This document shows positions 18,970 through 28,617 of a stretch of DNA of 46,878 nt, piece by piece. Where the stretch lies: assembly GCA_010672165.1 (NCBI GenBank), contig JAAHHN010000026.1, positions 1-46,878 of the forward strand. Reading direction: 5' to 3'. How positions within the stretch are numbered: position 1 is the first letter of the stretch; each line of letters begins with the position of its first letter. This stretch comes from Spirulina sp. SIO3F2 (lineage in GTDB: Bacteria; Cyanobacteriota; Cyanobacteriia; Cyanobacteriales; Spirulinaceae). The notes beneath the pieces were generated by a model. It had not been told where the DNA came from. It worked only from the letters and a program-made list of their open reading frames with translations, and made no database searches. The translations under genes were made by a program, and so were the position numbers.

Positions 18970-19686
18970 CTAATGGGGCGATCGCGTCATGGGCGGTTCA
19001 GGGGAAGTAGAGGGCTGCATGGGAGGCAGCGCTGGCGGGGCATTCGGGAGCTGACTGGGTTCATACCAAACCTGGCGATAAATGAGTTCCAGCTCACTGC
19101 CCACTTCCGAAAAATAATCCATCTGTTGGGCTTGCAACGTCACCATCACCCGCAACACCAGTAGGGCCATAATCGCCACAATCATCCCTGCTGCGGTTGT
19201 TACCAAGGCTTCCCCGATCCCAGCGGCAGCCTTAGAGGCTTCTGCTGTGCCACTGCCCCCACCGACATCTAGGTTATTAAACGTCGTAATCAGACCCATT
19301 ACCGTGCCCAGCAAACCTAGCAGCGGTGCAATCGCTACCACGGTTTCCAGGAACTTATCCCCCTTGCGCATTTCCACAAACTCGCGATCGCCAGCGGCTT
19401 CCATTGCTAGCCGAAAGGTTTCCGGTGATGGCTGCTTAAGTTGTAAGGGGGCCAGCAAAAAGCGCCCAATCGGCAGATATCGTGCCAGCTCGGCAATTTC
19501 GGCAGCTTTGGCGATATTGTGGCGGGCGGCATCGAGCACATCGTTGACAATTCGATGCTCTTGACTGACCAAACGAATCCAGAACCAGGCCCGCTCTAGA
19601 CCGTAGGCAATGGTGAAGATGGAGAGAATCAGCAACGGATACATGACCGGCCCACCATCGAGAAACAATTGATAGAAGCGAGTCAT
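18970..19686 (-). CDS. exbB: MotA/TolQ/ExbB-family proton channel protein
   Basis: A 238-residue inner-membrane protein. It has one N-terminal helix (VMYPLLILSIFTIAYGL), a cytoplasmic loop, then two further helices: LETVVAIAPLLGLLGTVMGL with the conserved GLLGTV motif, and IGEALVTTAAGMIVAIMALL with the small-residue pattern of the channel. The C terminus is Pro-rich (about residues 215-235) and probably cytoplasmic. With ExbD it would convert proton flow into motion of an outer-membrane or periplasmic partner. It heads the operon; MITE copy 3 lies 65 bases upstream of its start. Confidence 0.9.
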   Translation of the reverse strand: MTRFYQLFLDGGPVMYPLLILSIFTIAYGLERAWFWIRLVSQEHRIVNDVLDAARHNIAKAAEIAELARYLPIGRFLLAPLQLKQPSPETFRLAMEAAGDREFVEMRKGDKFLETVVAIAPLLGLLGTVMGLITTFNNLDVGGGSGTAEASKAAAGIGEALVTTAAGMIVAIMALLVLRVMVTLQAQQMDYFSEVGSELELIYRQVWYEPSQLPNAPPALPPMQPSTSPEPPMTRSPH

Positions 19687-19750
19687 AGGCTAGGATTCCA
19701 AAAGTCAGCGGTTGGACAAAATTTCTGCAATTAGTATTGACGAATTGGCT

Positions 19751-19867
19751 TAGGGGCTGTCGTCAGTTAGATTTTAAACGCTTGCTATAACCAACTTACA
19801 GCCCCTTTCCCTGTTGTTTGGGCCGAGTGCTCTATCCCTTCGTCAGGCTTTCGGTTGACACGCCCTA
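19751..19867 (-). repeat. MITE-like element, copy 3 (117 bp, inverted)
   Basis: It is the reverse orientation of copies 1, 2 and 4. The plus strand begins TAGGGGCTGTCGTCAGTTAG and ends with GACACGCCCTA. It shares the GGGCTGTAAG and TTGTTTGGGC...GCTCTATCCC blocks as reverse complements. It lies between the divergently oriented exbB promoter side and the end of the HAD gene. Confidence 0.75.
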
Positions 19868-19921
19868 ATTCATCCCTAGGTCTAGGTTAACAAACCTTTA
19901 CTTCTCGGGTTTATGGTGGGG

Positions 19922-20659
19922 TTAAACAACCATTAATGACTGGAGGTCAGCGATCGCCACATCGACTTCTCCCGCTGGTACGAGGGCCGCATTGCCCCAG
20001 CGAATGCCGACTACACCCCCAGCACCCGCCGCTCGTGCCATCTGCCAGTCGAATCCAGAGTCCCCCACCATCACTACGTCCTGCGGGGCACATTGCAATT
20101 GCTGGCAAACTTTGTGGAACAAGGCTGGATCGGGCTTAACCAAACCATCATCGATATGGCCAAGAGCGACCGGAAAAACAGCTTCGAGTTGATGGGCTTG
20201 TATAAACTTTTGCACCGCATCATTTGTTGAAGCTGAGAGCACTGCCAATTGCACATCTGCTTGCTGTAAGCGCTCCAAGGTTGGACGCACCCCCTCAAAT
20301 AGAGGGCTGGCTGGAGCATTGTGCAAATAGTCATCGGCTTGGGCAAAGGTCGATTGCGCGATCGCGATCGCCTCGGGCCAGGCTCGCCCGGTTTCGGCAA
20401 TGTAAGCCGCCGCTGCGATGAGATTCTCTTGGCGACTGCCCACTGCCATCAAACCCTGAGAATCTAGTTGGTTATCAAGCAGCCCGAACGCCATTAATAG
20501 CGGATCGCCAATTCCTGGAATTTGAGCATCAATTAGCCGCGCCCGTTTAATCGCCAATTCTCGTAGGGTATCGCTTGAATTTTCGAGCGTACCGTCTTTA
20601 TCAAAAACGATCGCTTTTATGTTGCTAAATGTAACGTTTTCGCAACCTAATGTAACCAA
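19922..20659 (-). CDS. HAD-superfamily hydrolase (phosphoglycolate phosphatase-like)
   Basis: A 245-residue HAD phosphatase with a helical cap. Motif I is [12 protein letters not shown] (nucleophile and acid/base Asp), motif II is LAVLSAST, motif III is the Lys in [10 protein letters not shown], and motif IV is [14 protein letters not shown]. Family members remove phosphate from small metabolites such as 2-phosphoglycolate or nucleotides; the substrate cannot be read. It is divergent from hemE with about 110 bases between the starts, so the two promoters share that gap. Confidence 0.88.
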   Translation of the reverse strand: MVTLGCENVTFSNIKAIVFDKDGTLENSSDTLRELAIKRARLIDAQIPGIGDPLLMAFGLLDNQLDSQGLMAVGSRQENLIAAAAYIAETGRAWPEAIAIAQSTFAQADDYLHNAPASPLFEGVRPTLERLQQADVQLAVLSASTNDAVQKFIQAHQLEAVFPVALGHIDDGLVKPDPALFHKVCQQLQCAPQDVVMVGDSGFDWQMARAAGAGGVVGIRWGNAALVPAGEVDVAIADLQSLMVV

Positions 20660-20769
20660 AACTACCCCTCCATTTGGGAATCTCTAGTAAACCCACAAGG
20701 GGCATCAGACAAGATGATAAGCTAGCCAAGGCACTTGAAGATTATGTTAAAAATTACGGAGTTTATTCG

Positions 20770-21831
20770 ATGACTGGGTCTGAGCAATTACCCTATTTGC
20801 TGCGCGTTGCACGGGGAGAAATCGTTGACCGTCCGCCAGTGTGGATGATGCGTCAGGCAGGACGCTACATGAAAGTGTATCGGGATCTCCGCGACAAACA
20901 TCCCAGCTTTCGAGAGCGGTCAGAAAATGCCGATTTGGCGATCGAGATCTCGCTGCAACCGTGGCATGCGTTTAAGCCCGATGGGGTGATCATGTTCTCA
21001 GATATCCTGACGCCACTGCCGGGGATTGGCATTCCTTTCGATATTGTTGAGAAACAAGGCCCAGTCATTCCCGACCCCATCCGTACCCAAGCTCAAGTGG
21101 ATGCCATGACGCCCCTAGAGCCGGACGAATCGCTGCCTTTTATTCGGAAAATTTTGACGACGCTCCGGGCAGAAGTGGGCAATGCAGCAACGGTGTTGGG
21201 TTTTGTGGGCGCACCGTGGACATTGGCAGCCTATGCCGTCGAAGGGAAAAGCTCCAAGAACTATGCGGTGATCAAAAAAATGGCATTTTCTGAGCCCCAG
21301 ATCTTGCACCAGTTCTTAAGCAAAGTTGCGGACGCGATCGCGCTCTATGTCTGCCACCAAATTGAATGCGGCGCCCAGATCGTGCAAATGTTTGACTCTT
21401 GGGCTGGTGAACTCAGTCCCCAAGACTATGAAACCTTTGCGCTGCCCTATCAGCAGCAGGTGGTGCGTCAGGTGAAAGCCAAGCATCCGGATACCCCCTT
21501 AATTCTGTATATCAGCGGTAGCGCTGGGGTGTTAGAGCGCATGGGTGCGTCTGGGGTCGATATTGTCAGTGTAGATTGGACGATGGATCTTAAAGAAGCC
21601 CGCGATCGCCTGGGTTGGGATATGAAAGTGCAAGGCAATATGGACCCGGGTGCGCTGTTTGGCTCTAAGGACTTTATCCGCGATCGCATTCTGGATACGG
21701 TGCGCAAGGGCGGTGGCAAGGGTCATATCTTTAACCTGGGTCATGGGGTACTCCCTGGTACGCCCGAAGACCATGTGGCCCACTTCTTTGAGACGGCAAA
21801 AAATGTCCATGAGTTGTTAGCGACTGCTTAA
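20770..21831 (+). CDS. hemE: Uroporphyrinogen decarboxylase
   Basis: HemE removes four carboxyl groups from uroporphyrinogen III to give coproporphyrinogen III, a shared step for heme, chlorophyll and, through heme, bilins. The 353-residue protein starts at ATG 20770 ([16 protein letters not shown]). Signatures are [17 protein letters not shown] (substrate carboxylate-binding Arg residues), [15 protein letters not shown] with the catalytic Asp, [16 protein letters not shown], and a [14 protein letters not shown]-terminal block. An upstream in-frame ATG at 20674 would add 32 atypical residues and is not used here. Confidence 0.95.
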   Translation: MTGSEQLPYLLRVARGEIVDRPPVWMMRQAGRYMKVYRDLRDKHPSFRERSENADLAIEISLQPWHAFKPDGVIMFSDILTPLPGIGIPFDIVEKQGPVIPDPIRTQAQVDAMTPLEPDESLPFIRKILTTLRAEVGNAATVLGFVGAPWTLAAYAVEGKSSKNYAVIKKMAFSEPQILHQFLSKVADAIALYVCHQIECGAQIVQMFDSWAGELSPQDYETFALPYQQQVVRQVKAKHPDTPLILYISGSAGVLERMGASGVDIVSVDWTMDLKEARDRLGWDMKVQGNMDPGALFGSKDFIRDRILDTVRKGGGKGHIFNLGHGVLPGTPEDHVAHFFETAKNVHELLATA

Positions 21832-21895
21832 CTAGGTTCTGGCTATTATTGTTGGGGCTGGGTCTCCCTGCCCCACACCGTCCGAATTAATAGTT

Positions 21896-22495
21896 TCAGC
21901 GATCGCGGTGTCTGCGACGCTGTTTGCTCAGATACCGAGCGGCCAATACACCGCCCACAAAACCAAAGAGGTGACCTTCCCAAGACACCCCGGCCTGGGT
22001 GGGTAATACGCCCCAAACCACCCCACCATATAGAAAAAACACCAAAATTGAGAGCATCACCGAGGTTTGGTTGCGCTCAAAGTAGCCCCGGAGTAATAAA
22101 AAGCCCAAATAGCCATAGATTAAGCTGCTGGCGCCTACATGCACTGAACCCGTTGCCCCAAACAACCAAGTGCCCAAGCCTGCTGTAAGGAGGCTAAACA
22201 CTGTGACAATGATAAAGTCGGCAGTCTCTTGGATCATGACAAACCAGCCCAAGACCACAAAGGGAACTGTATTACTGATGAGATGGGGCCAACTCCCGTG
22301 TAAAAACGGCGCAAAAAAGATGCCTTGCAACCCACTAGCCGCACGGGGGGCAATGCCGAAGCGATCGAGGTTCCCCCGAAATACAAACTGGTCAATCAGC
22401 TCCACGAGCCAAAAAACGCCCACAAAGCTCCCCAGAATACGGGCTTGAAGTGTCAGTTCCTGGGTTAACGAAAGCTCTTCGTCAGGAGGTGTCAT
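21896..22495 (-). CDS. Rhomboid-family intramembrane serine protease
   Basis: A 199-residue polytopic membrane protein with six hydrophobic segments. The catalytic dyad is visible: Ser123 in VGASSLIYGYLG and His175 in WEGHLFGFVGG. HGSWPHLISNTVPF supplies the early His and Asn that form the oxyanion site. It cleaves transmembrane substrates within the bilayer; targets are unknown. It stands alone, convergent with hemE. The next feature upstream is MITE copy 4. Confidence 0.88.
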   Translation of the reverse strand: MTPPDEELSLTQELTLQARILGSFVGVFWLVELIDQFVFRGNLDRFGIAPRAASGLQGIFFAPFLHGSWPHLISNTVPFVVLGWFVMIQETADFIIVTVFSLLTAGLGTWLFGATGSVHVGASSLIYGYLGFLLLRGYFERNQTSVMLSILVFFLYGGVVWGVLPTQAGVSWEGHLFGFVGGVLAARYLSKQRRRHRDR

Positions 22496-22648
22496 ATTTG
22501 TAGGGTGTGCGCAGTCAAAAGGAATACAATTCTATTGTAGAGTTTTGCCTTATTGCTGCCTAGAGGGATGTTACGAAATAGCGGCAAGATATTTGGGCAA
22601 ATCGAGCGTTGACAATTGTTAGGGGATAACAATTGCACCTAGACCGTC

Positions 22649-22777
22649 TAGGGTGTGTCCTCAGTTAGCATCAGAAGTTTGATGAAACAAGGAATAGAGC
22701 GCCTGACCTAACAACAGAGAAAGGGTCGTTAAGTGAGTCACAGCCAGAAGTTGATATCTAACTGACGACAGCCCCTA
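22649..22777 (+). repeat. MITE-like element, copy 4 (129 bp)
   Basis: It begins TAGGGTGTGTCCTCAGTTAG and ends with CTAACTGACGACAGCCCCTA. The interior has GGAATAGAGCGCCTGA and AAGGGTCGTTAAG, related to copies 1 and 2. The element ends two bases before an in-frame ATG (22780) of the following gene, so it abuts that gene's leader and may carry its promoter or have replaced it. Confidence 0.75.
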
Positions 22778-22821
22778 CGATGAACTATCGTGGAGAAGCC
22801 AAGCGTTTTAGGGAAGTTGCC

Positions 22822-23568
22822 ATGATATTTAAACCAGCAATTGCGCTAGCTGCCCTAAGTCTTCTCGGGACAATCCTCGCTCCTGTTAAGGCTCAGATCC
22901 AAACCCAACCAGAACTGCGGGAATTGGATGATAATATCCAAACCTTGCTAGAGACTCGGCGCTGCGATCGCTGCAATCTCACCAATGCGGATCTCCAGAG
23001 ACAGCATCTTGAACGAGCCTGGCTCCGCAGCAGCATTCTGCGGGGGGCAAATCTCCAATATATTGACCTAAGTTTTTCGAATTTAAGGGGCACAACCTTT
23101 CGAGGTGCTGACCTTACTGCTGCTAACCTCCGGGGCGCAAACTTAGTCGGTACGAGTTGGCAAGAAGCTGTATTGGATCAAGCAATTTTTGTGAATGCTC
23201 AGTTACAAGGTGCTAACTTTAGCGAGAGCCAGATGACCCGCACAGATGTAATGCGTGCAAATCTCCAAAGTGCAGATTTAAATCATGCGAAGCTCGAAGC
23301 GCTTCAAGCCCAGCAGGCTAATTTTAATGATGCGGATTTGACCTGGGCCTATCTTCAGCAGGCGAACTTTAATGCGGCTCAGCTACAACGTGCTAATTTC
23401 CGCAAGGCCGACTTGCGCTATGCAGATCTTTCTCAAGCTGATCTCTCGTTTGCGAATCTCACCGATGCTTTACTGGATAATGCCGATCTCACCGACGTGA
23501 GGTTCTGTAGCACAACTATGCCAGATGGCACCATCAAGGAACCAGATTGTGAATTAGTGATTGAGTGA
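22822..23568 (+). CDS. Exported pentapeptide-repeat protein
   Basis: From the ATG at 22822 (248 residues) there is a signal peptide (MIFKPAIALAALSLLGTILA, cleavage near VKAQ). An 80-residue N-terminal part follows, then pentapeptide repeats of the A(D/N)Lxx type through most of the chain, forming a right-handed quadrilateral beta-helix. The short Cys-containing tail (RFCSTTMPDG, then PDC) is common in cyanobacterial members. It is predicted to be periplasmic or lumenal; molecular role unknown. The ATG at 22780 lies at the edge of a MITE copy and would place 14 charged residues before the signal peptide, so it is less likely. Confidence 0.85.
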   Translation: MIFKPAIALAALSLLGTILAPVKAQIQTQPELRELDDNIQTLLETRRCDRCNLTNADLQRQHLERAWLRSSILRGANLQYIDLSFSNLRGTTFRGADLTAANLRGANLVGTSWQEAVLDQAIFVNAQLQGANFSESQMTRTDVMRANLQSADLNHAKLEALQAQQANFNDADLTWAYLQQANFNAAQLQRANFRKADLRYADLSQADLSFANLTDALLDNADLTDVRFCSTTMPDGTIKEPDCELVIE

Positions 23569-23654
23569 GGACAGGATTTGAGCTTAAGCTCAAGACTGAT
23601 ACAGATTGAAACTCAAGCTCTATATTGGGAATTGGGATACAGTTTAAATCCCAT

Positions 23655-24224
23655 CTATGGCTCAAATTGTTCCAGCTTCTCGATGAGATGGTTAAAACAC
23701 GGTGCCATTGCAAGCTCACCATATTGCTCAATGCTTACTTGCTTCAGTGCGTTCAACCCATAAATCATGGCAGCAAGCGGCACCTTTAACTCTTGATAGA
23801 GCAAGTTCATATAATGCAAGCCCTCAGGGCTAGTAAATTCTGCTTGGCCAGTGGCAATCCCATAGGTGACGCAGCGTAGAAAATGCCAGAAATCTCGCCA
23901 GCAAGCTTCAGCTCGTGCTGGGGGATACAGTTTACCTCCTGATTCTGCAATTCCAGGAAACTGTTGGAGAACTTGCTCTCTTGCTTGGGAGACAAGATCG
24001 TTGGCTGTATCTCTGAGTTGCTGGGCAGTTTGAATAGCGGTAGTGTTACCGTTTTGGGCAGCGATCGCCTCCAAATCGGCATCCTCTAAATACCGACCTG
24101 CATCATCCGCTGCCTGAAAACGGGCAATTAACTCTGGCGGATATTGCCCAGACCATCCAGCAAAGCTCACAATACGAGCTTTGGGGATAAGTTCTTTAGC
24201 GCGATCACTGAGTTGAAAAGCCAT
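23655..24224 (-). CDS. Orphan phycobiliprotein-family (globin-fold) protein
   Basis: A 189-residue protein. Its C-terminal half matches the phycobiliprotein core: YPPARAEACWRDFWHFLRC parallels the YxNRxMAACLRDxEIxLRY block around the central bilin site, and GLHYMNLLYQELKVPLAAM parallels [12 protein letters not shown]. Cys108 in EACWRD falls at the classic beta-82/84 bilin position. The N-terminal 60 residues (LSDRAKELIPKARIVSF, DAGRYLEDADLEAIAAQ) differ from true subunits. I recall similar proteins in many cyanobacteria annotated only as phycobilisome protein. Whether it binds bilin is unknown. It sits 10 bases downstream of a 70-residue gene and both are divergent from cpeBA set A. Confidence 0.8.
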   Translation of the reverse strand: MAFQLSDRAKELIPKARIVSFAGWSGQYPPELIARFQAADDAGRYLEDADLEAIAAQNGNTTAIQTAQQLRDTANDLVSQAREQVLQQFPGIAESGGKLYPPARAEACWRDFWHFLRCVTYGIATGQAEFTSPEGLHYMNLLYQELKVPLAAMIYGLNALKQVSIEQYGELAMAPCFNHLIEKLEQFEP

Positions 24225-24233
24225 AGCCGATGA

Positions 24234-24446
24234 TTATGCTTGGGTAGCTGCGTCTTGGCGTTCTTGCAAAACTGCAATTCTTCGATTGATCTCAATGACC
24301 TCTGGATTCTTTTCAAGCTGAGCCAAGGTGGCTTTCTTGGAAAGCTTGAGTTTCCGGGCCATATCCAGCGCGTCATCAAAGATGCGCTGACGGTAGGTTT
24401 CGAGTTCGGCGATCGCCTCGCTGATGGGCATAGATTCGTCTGACAT
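24234..24446 (-). CDS. Small helical protein paired with orphan phycobiliprotein homologue
   Basis: A 70-residue protein, highly helical and charged, with coiled-coil character (ISEAIAELETYRQRIFDDAL; VIEINRRIAVLQERQDA). There is no membrane segment and no known domain. It is the first gene of a two-gene minus-strand unit with the orphan phycobiliprotein homologue, spaced 9 bases, so a joint role is likely. I do not recognise a function. Confidence 0.6.
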   Translation of the reverse strand: MSDESMPISEAIAELETYRQRIFDDALDMARKLKLSKKATLAQLEKNPEVIEINRRIAVLQERQDAATQA

Positions 24447-25420
<974 letters not shown>

Positions 25421-25483
25421 TTGTTGCCAACGCAACCGTTAACCTCAATACCAGTTCCAACATTTCGATCAAATCTTAATTAG

Positions 25484-25993
<510 letters not shown>

Positions 25994-26042
25994 TGACATG
26001 GGATTTGCCACCTAGCTTCAACGCTTAGAGCATAAATTTTAA

Positions 26043-26092
26043 GGCTCTCTACATCTTCCTTTGAGATAAGGATGCTTGTAGAGGGTCTTTTA
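26043..26092 (+). terminator. Hairpin and T-run between cpeA (set A) and cpeZ
   Basis: An 11-bp stem (26043-26053 with 26077-26087, two G-U pairs) has a 23-base loop and is followed by TTTT. It probably ends most cpeBA transcripts and lets a fraction run into cpeZ, giving high subunit and low lyase expression. Confidence 0.65.
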
Positions 26093-26131
26093 TGCTGCAC
26101 TAATTAACGTCCTGATTTCCAACGACTTGCC

Positions 26132-26740
26132 GTGACTGCTGATCAACTCTTTGAGCAACTGAAACACCCCAATCCGAATATGCAAGCCCGTGCGATGCGC
26201 GAGATTGCTGAGTCTCGTGATGACCAGACCATTCCCAGGCTGATGGCAATCTTAGATGCTGAGGATATTAGTTATCGACGCACAGCTGTCAAAACCATGG
26301 GCATTATTGGGCCGGATGCGGTTCCAGTCCTCGCTGAAGCGTTAACCAAGCATGAGAATCCTACGGTTCGAGCCAGTTGTGCGAAAGCATTAGCCCAAGT
26401 TGCGGTTAACCACAAAGAGGTAGCCTTTCCCGATGCTGGGATTCAAGCCCTGAAGCAAGCGGTCAACGATCCTGATCCAGTAGTGCATTTGGCAACCGTT
26501 ATGGCGTTAGGCGCAGTTGGCCCCGCCGTATTTGAAATTTTGGTTGAGACCCTGAGAACAACGGAAAATATTGCGATCGCCGTGGCCACTGTCAATGCGC
26601 TGGGTTCCTTAGGTGATGAACGCTGCAAGGCTGTTTTAGAAGAATTTACCCAAAACGACTCGGTCGATCCTTATATTAAGGAATCGGCAGTGAGTGCAGT
26701 CTCTCGTTTGGATATGCTCAGTCAAAATCAGTGGCGTTAG
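26132..26740 (+). CDS. cpeZ: HEAT-repeat phycoerythrin bilin lyase/chaperone subunit
   Basis: A 202-residue protein of the E/F lyase clan made of about five HEAT-type helical repeats (QLKHPNPNMQARAMREIAES, SYRRTAVKTMGIIGPDAVPV, NPTVRASCAKALAQVA, DPVVHLATVMALGAVGPAV). Length and N-terminal motif match CpeZ. In Fremyella diplosiphon CpeZ acts as a chaperone-like partner that improves attachment of phycoerythrobilin by CpeY and CpeT. It follows cpeBA set A on the same strand, the usual neighbourhood, so it probably serves at least this set. The start codon is GTG at 26132. Confidence 0.88.
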   Translation: MTADQLFEQLKHPNPNMQARAMREIAESRDDQTIPRLMAILDAEDISYRRTAVKTMGIIGPDAVPVLAEALTKHENPTVRASCAKALAQVAVNHKEVAFPDAGIQALKQAVNDPDPVVHLATVMALGAVGPAVFEILVETLRTTENIAIAVATVNALGSLGDERCKAVLEEFTQNDSVDPYIKESAVSAVSRLDMLSQNQWR

Positions 26741-26764
26741 ACATGGCTAACCCAAAACCTGTGG

Positions 26765-27430
26765 TTAATTCAAAGATAAGGTCGCTCGCACCACTCGGTA
26801 ATCATCGTCTTGACTCAATGTTTGCCGTGCCGCTTGCGCGTCGGTCGTATTAAAGCATTTCAAACTTCTGGCGACACTGCGGCGAACCCGCCATCCTTGG
26901 GCAGAAACTAAGGGCAAAAGATGACTCAACGCGTCGGCTTCTCGCGGAGAATTGGCAAACTGGCCGAGTGCTTCGATTGCTGCTTCAGTCACAGTAAAGT
27001 CAACATCTGTCAAAGCGGCAACACAAACTTCATAGAGTGCTGCGGCTGCCGCTTCACTAGCAGGAAAATCCAATAATGCAGCGATAATGCTGCGATGCAC
27101 AAGCCAGTTTTGGTTACTTTTAAAGGCTGTAATCAAATGAGTAAGGGACGGTTTGCCATATAAAGCCAATGAGTTGGCCGCTTCTGCTCGCACATTATGA
27201 TCGCGATCGTTTTTGAGCATGTGGCATAACGACTCAAACGCGGCATCACTTTGTTTGTTGCCCAAACCCATCGCCACCTGCGATCGCACTAAAAACTCTG
27301 AATCATCAACAAGGCGCTGGAGAAGTGGAATCGCAACTTCGGCGGAGCACAATCTAAGTTCCCGTAAGCCCCTTAACCGCTGTTGGGGCTCATCGTTCTC
27401 TAGATGTGCTTTAATCTCCTCAATATCCAT
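26765..27430 (-). CDS. NblB-like HEAT-repeat protein (E/F lyase clan)
   Basis: A 221-residue protein of about six HEAT repeats (SEFLVRSQVAMGLGN, DHNVRAEAANSLALYGKP, WLVHRSIIAALLDFPAS, VTEAAIEALGQFA, WRVRRSVARSLKCF). It resembles the NblB/CpeZ branch of phycobilin lyase-like proteins, whose members either attach bilins or help dismantle phycobilisomes. It ends 24 bases from the convergent cpeZ and is transcribed against the phycoerythrin genes. The specific bilin site or role is not assignable; a lyase for an alpha-subunit cysteine without a known enzyme is one possibility. Confidence 0.75.
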   Translation of the reverse strand: MDIEEIKAHLENDEPQQRLRGLRELRLCSAEVAIPLLQRLVDDSEFLVRSQVAMGLGNKQSDAAFESLCHMLKNDRDHNVRAEAANSLALYGKPSLTHLITAFKSNQNWLVHRSIIAALLDFPASEAAAAALYEVCVAALTDVDFTVTEAAIEALGQFANSPREADALSHLLPLVSAQGWRVRRSVARSLKCFNTTDAQAARQTLSQDDDYRVVRATLSLN

Positions 27431-27737
27431 AATCTGAGTTCAAGTCTCCATAATTGCTCTCGATTCTACCTTGAACAGAATTGTTCTCACTTGCAAGACA
27501 AGTACGTTGATGGTTATAGAATTTTGTTGCAAATTTGGCTAATTGGTGTCTTTGGGAAATATCTAGAGCGGAACTCAAAGTTTTGTAACGTTCTTCCTCA
27601 TATATGGGACAGTCTTGAACCCCATCCCCTAGAGTCTAGGCAGACAGAATTGTATCATTCGATGCACTCCAATGGGGCATTTAATGCTTTCTGTCAACTC
27701 AATGTTACTTTATTAAACATTTACAGAGGTTTAACAC
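27431..27737. promoter_or_regulatory. Divergent control region, NblB-like gene and rod linker
   Basis: This 307-bp interval between divergent starts presumably holds both promoters. A 113-codon frame across it (27404-27745) overlaps both genes and looks spurious. ACAGAGG lies before the linker ATG as a ribosome site. No clear operator is visible. Confidence 0.4.
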
Positions 27738-28514
27738 ATGAGTGATTTAATCACTATGGTTGGAGCGACAGCTCCCCTTGAAATGCGTCCAAACACAACC
27801 GAAGCTGAGTTGCAAGATATTATTCGCGCAGTTTATAAGCAAGTGTTGGGTAATGCTCACATCATCGATGGTAGTGAATTCACCAGTGCAGAATCCATGT
27901 TGCGCAATGGTGATATGACTGTGCGAGATTTCGTGCGTGCCGTTGCCCAATCCGAACTGTACCAATCCCTCTATTTCCAAACATCTTCTCAGTATCGATT
28001 CATCGAGTTGAACTGTATTCATTTACTCGGCCGTCCTCCTCTGGGTCAAGCGGAAATTGCTGAGCATGTGGCAACTTACAATGCTGATGGCTATGGTGCT
28101 GATATTGATTCCTATATTGATAGTGAAGAGTATGTAAGCAACTTTGGGGAAAATATTGTTCCTTACAATCGTAGTGCTAATACTCAAGCTGGTTTCACCA
28201 CCGAAACCTTCAATCGCACATTTGCCTTGTTGCGTGGACCGAGTGGCAGCACCAGCAACAGTAATGCTTCAAAACTGCTTAGCAGCCTTGCCGCTAACCT
28301 GGCAACTCCGGTTAAGCCCGCAGCATCCAAGAGTGCCAGTGGGGGCAATACTGCCAAGCGATTCCAGATTCGTTACTCAACCAGTGGCGCAGCGGCTCGC
28401 TTGAATAAGTACAGCCAAAAATCCATGACGGTGAGCTTTAGTCAGATGTCTGCATCTGTCCAGTCCATTCACAAAACTGGTGGACGAATTGTGAGTATTA
28501 CTGAGGAAGGTTAA
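27738..28514 (+). CDS. Phycoerythrin-associated rod linker (REP + CpcD domains)
   Basis: A 258-residue rod linker. The N-terminal REP domain (PF00427), about residues 20-165, contains IIRAVYKQVLGNAH, GDMTVRDFVRAVAQSELYQ, SSQYRFIELNCIHLLGRPP and EIDSY-like ADIDSYIDSEEY. After an Ala/Ser-rich linker the C-terminal CpcD-like domain (about 205-258, KRFQIRYSTSGAA to GGRIVSITEEG) completes the standard two-domain plan. It joins phycoerythrin hexamers within rods. It is closest by eye to the cpeE product at 42306. Sited between the two phycoerythrin sets and away from cpeCDE, it may be dedicated to one set. No co-directional gene follows directly. Confidence 0.88.
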   Translation: MSDLITMVGATAPLEMRPNTTEAELQDIIRAVYKQVLGNAHIIDGSEFTSAESMLRNGDMTVRDFVRAVAQSELYQSLYFQTSSQYRFIELNCIHLLGRPPLGQAEIAEHVATYNADGYGADIDSYIDSEEYVSNFGENIVPYNRSANTQAGFTTETFNRTFALLRGPSGSTSNSNASKLLSSLAANLATPVKPAASKSASGGNTAKRFQIRYSTSGAAARLNKYSQKSMTVSFSQMSASVQSIHKTGGRIVSITEEG

Positions 28515-28585
28515 GTTTCCCGGTAATGCTGGTGATTGCCAAGGCGCTTCTCGCTATATTTAGCGATTCGAGATTCTTGCGCAGC

Positions 28586-28616
28586 ATAGGGGGAAGTTGA
28601 TTACCTTCCCCTATGG
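28586..28616. terminator. Hairpin between convergent linker and cpeF-like gene
   Basis: CATAGGGGGAAG pairs with CTTCCCCTATGG across a short loop. It lies between the stops of two convergent genes, so it could act for both, but neither side has a strong T-run. Confidence 0.45.
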
Positions 28617-28617
28617 T

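Noticed and set aside
27404-27745. 113-codon open frame upstream of the rod linker
   Set aside because: It overlaps both flanking genes in unfavourable frames and has no motif.
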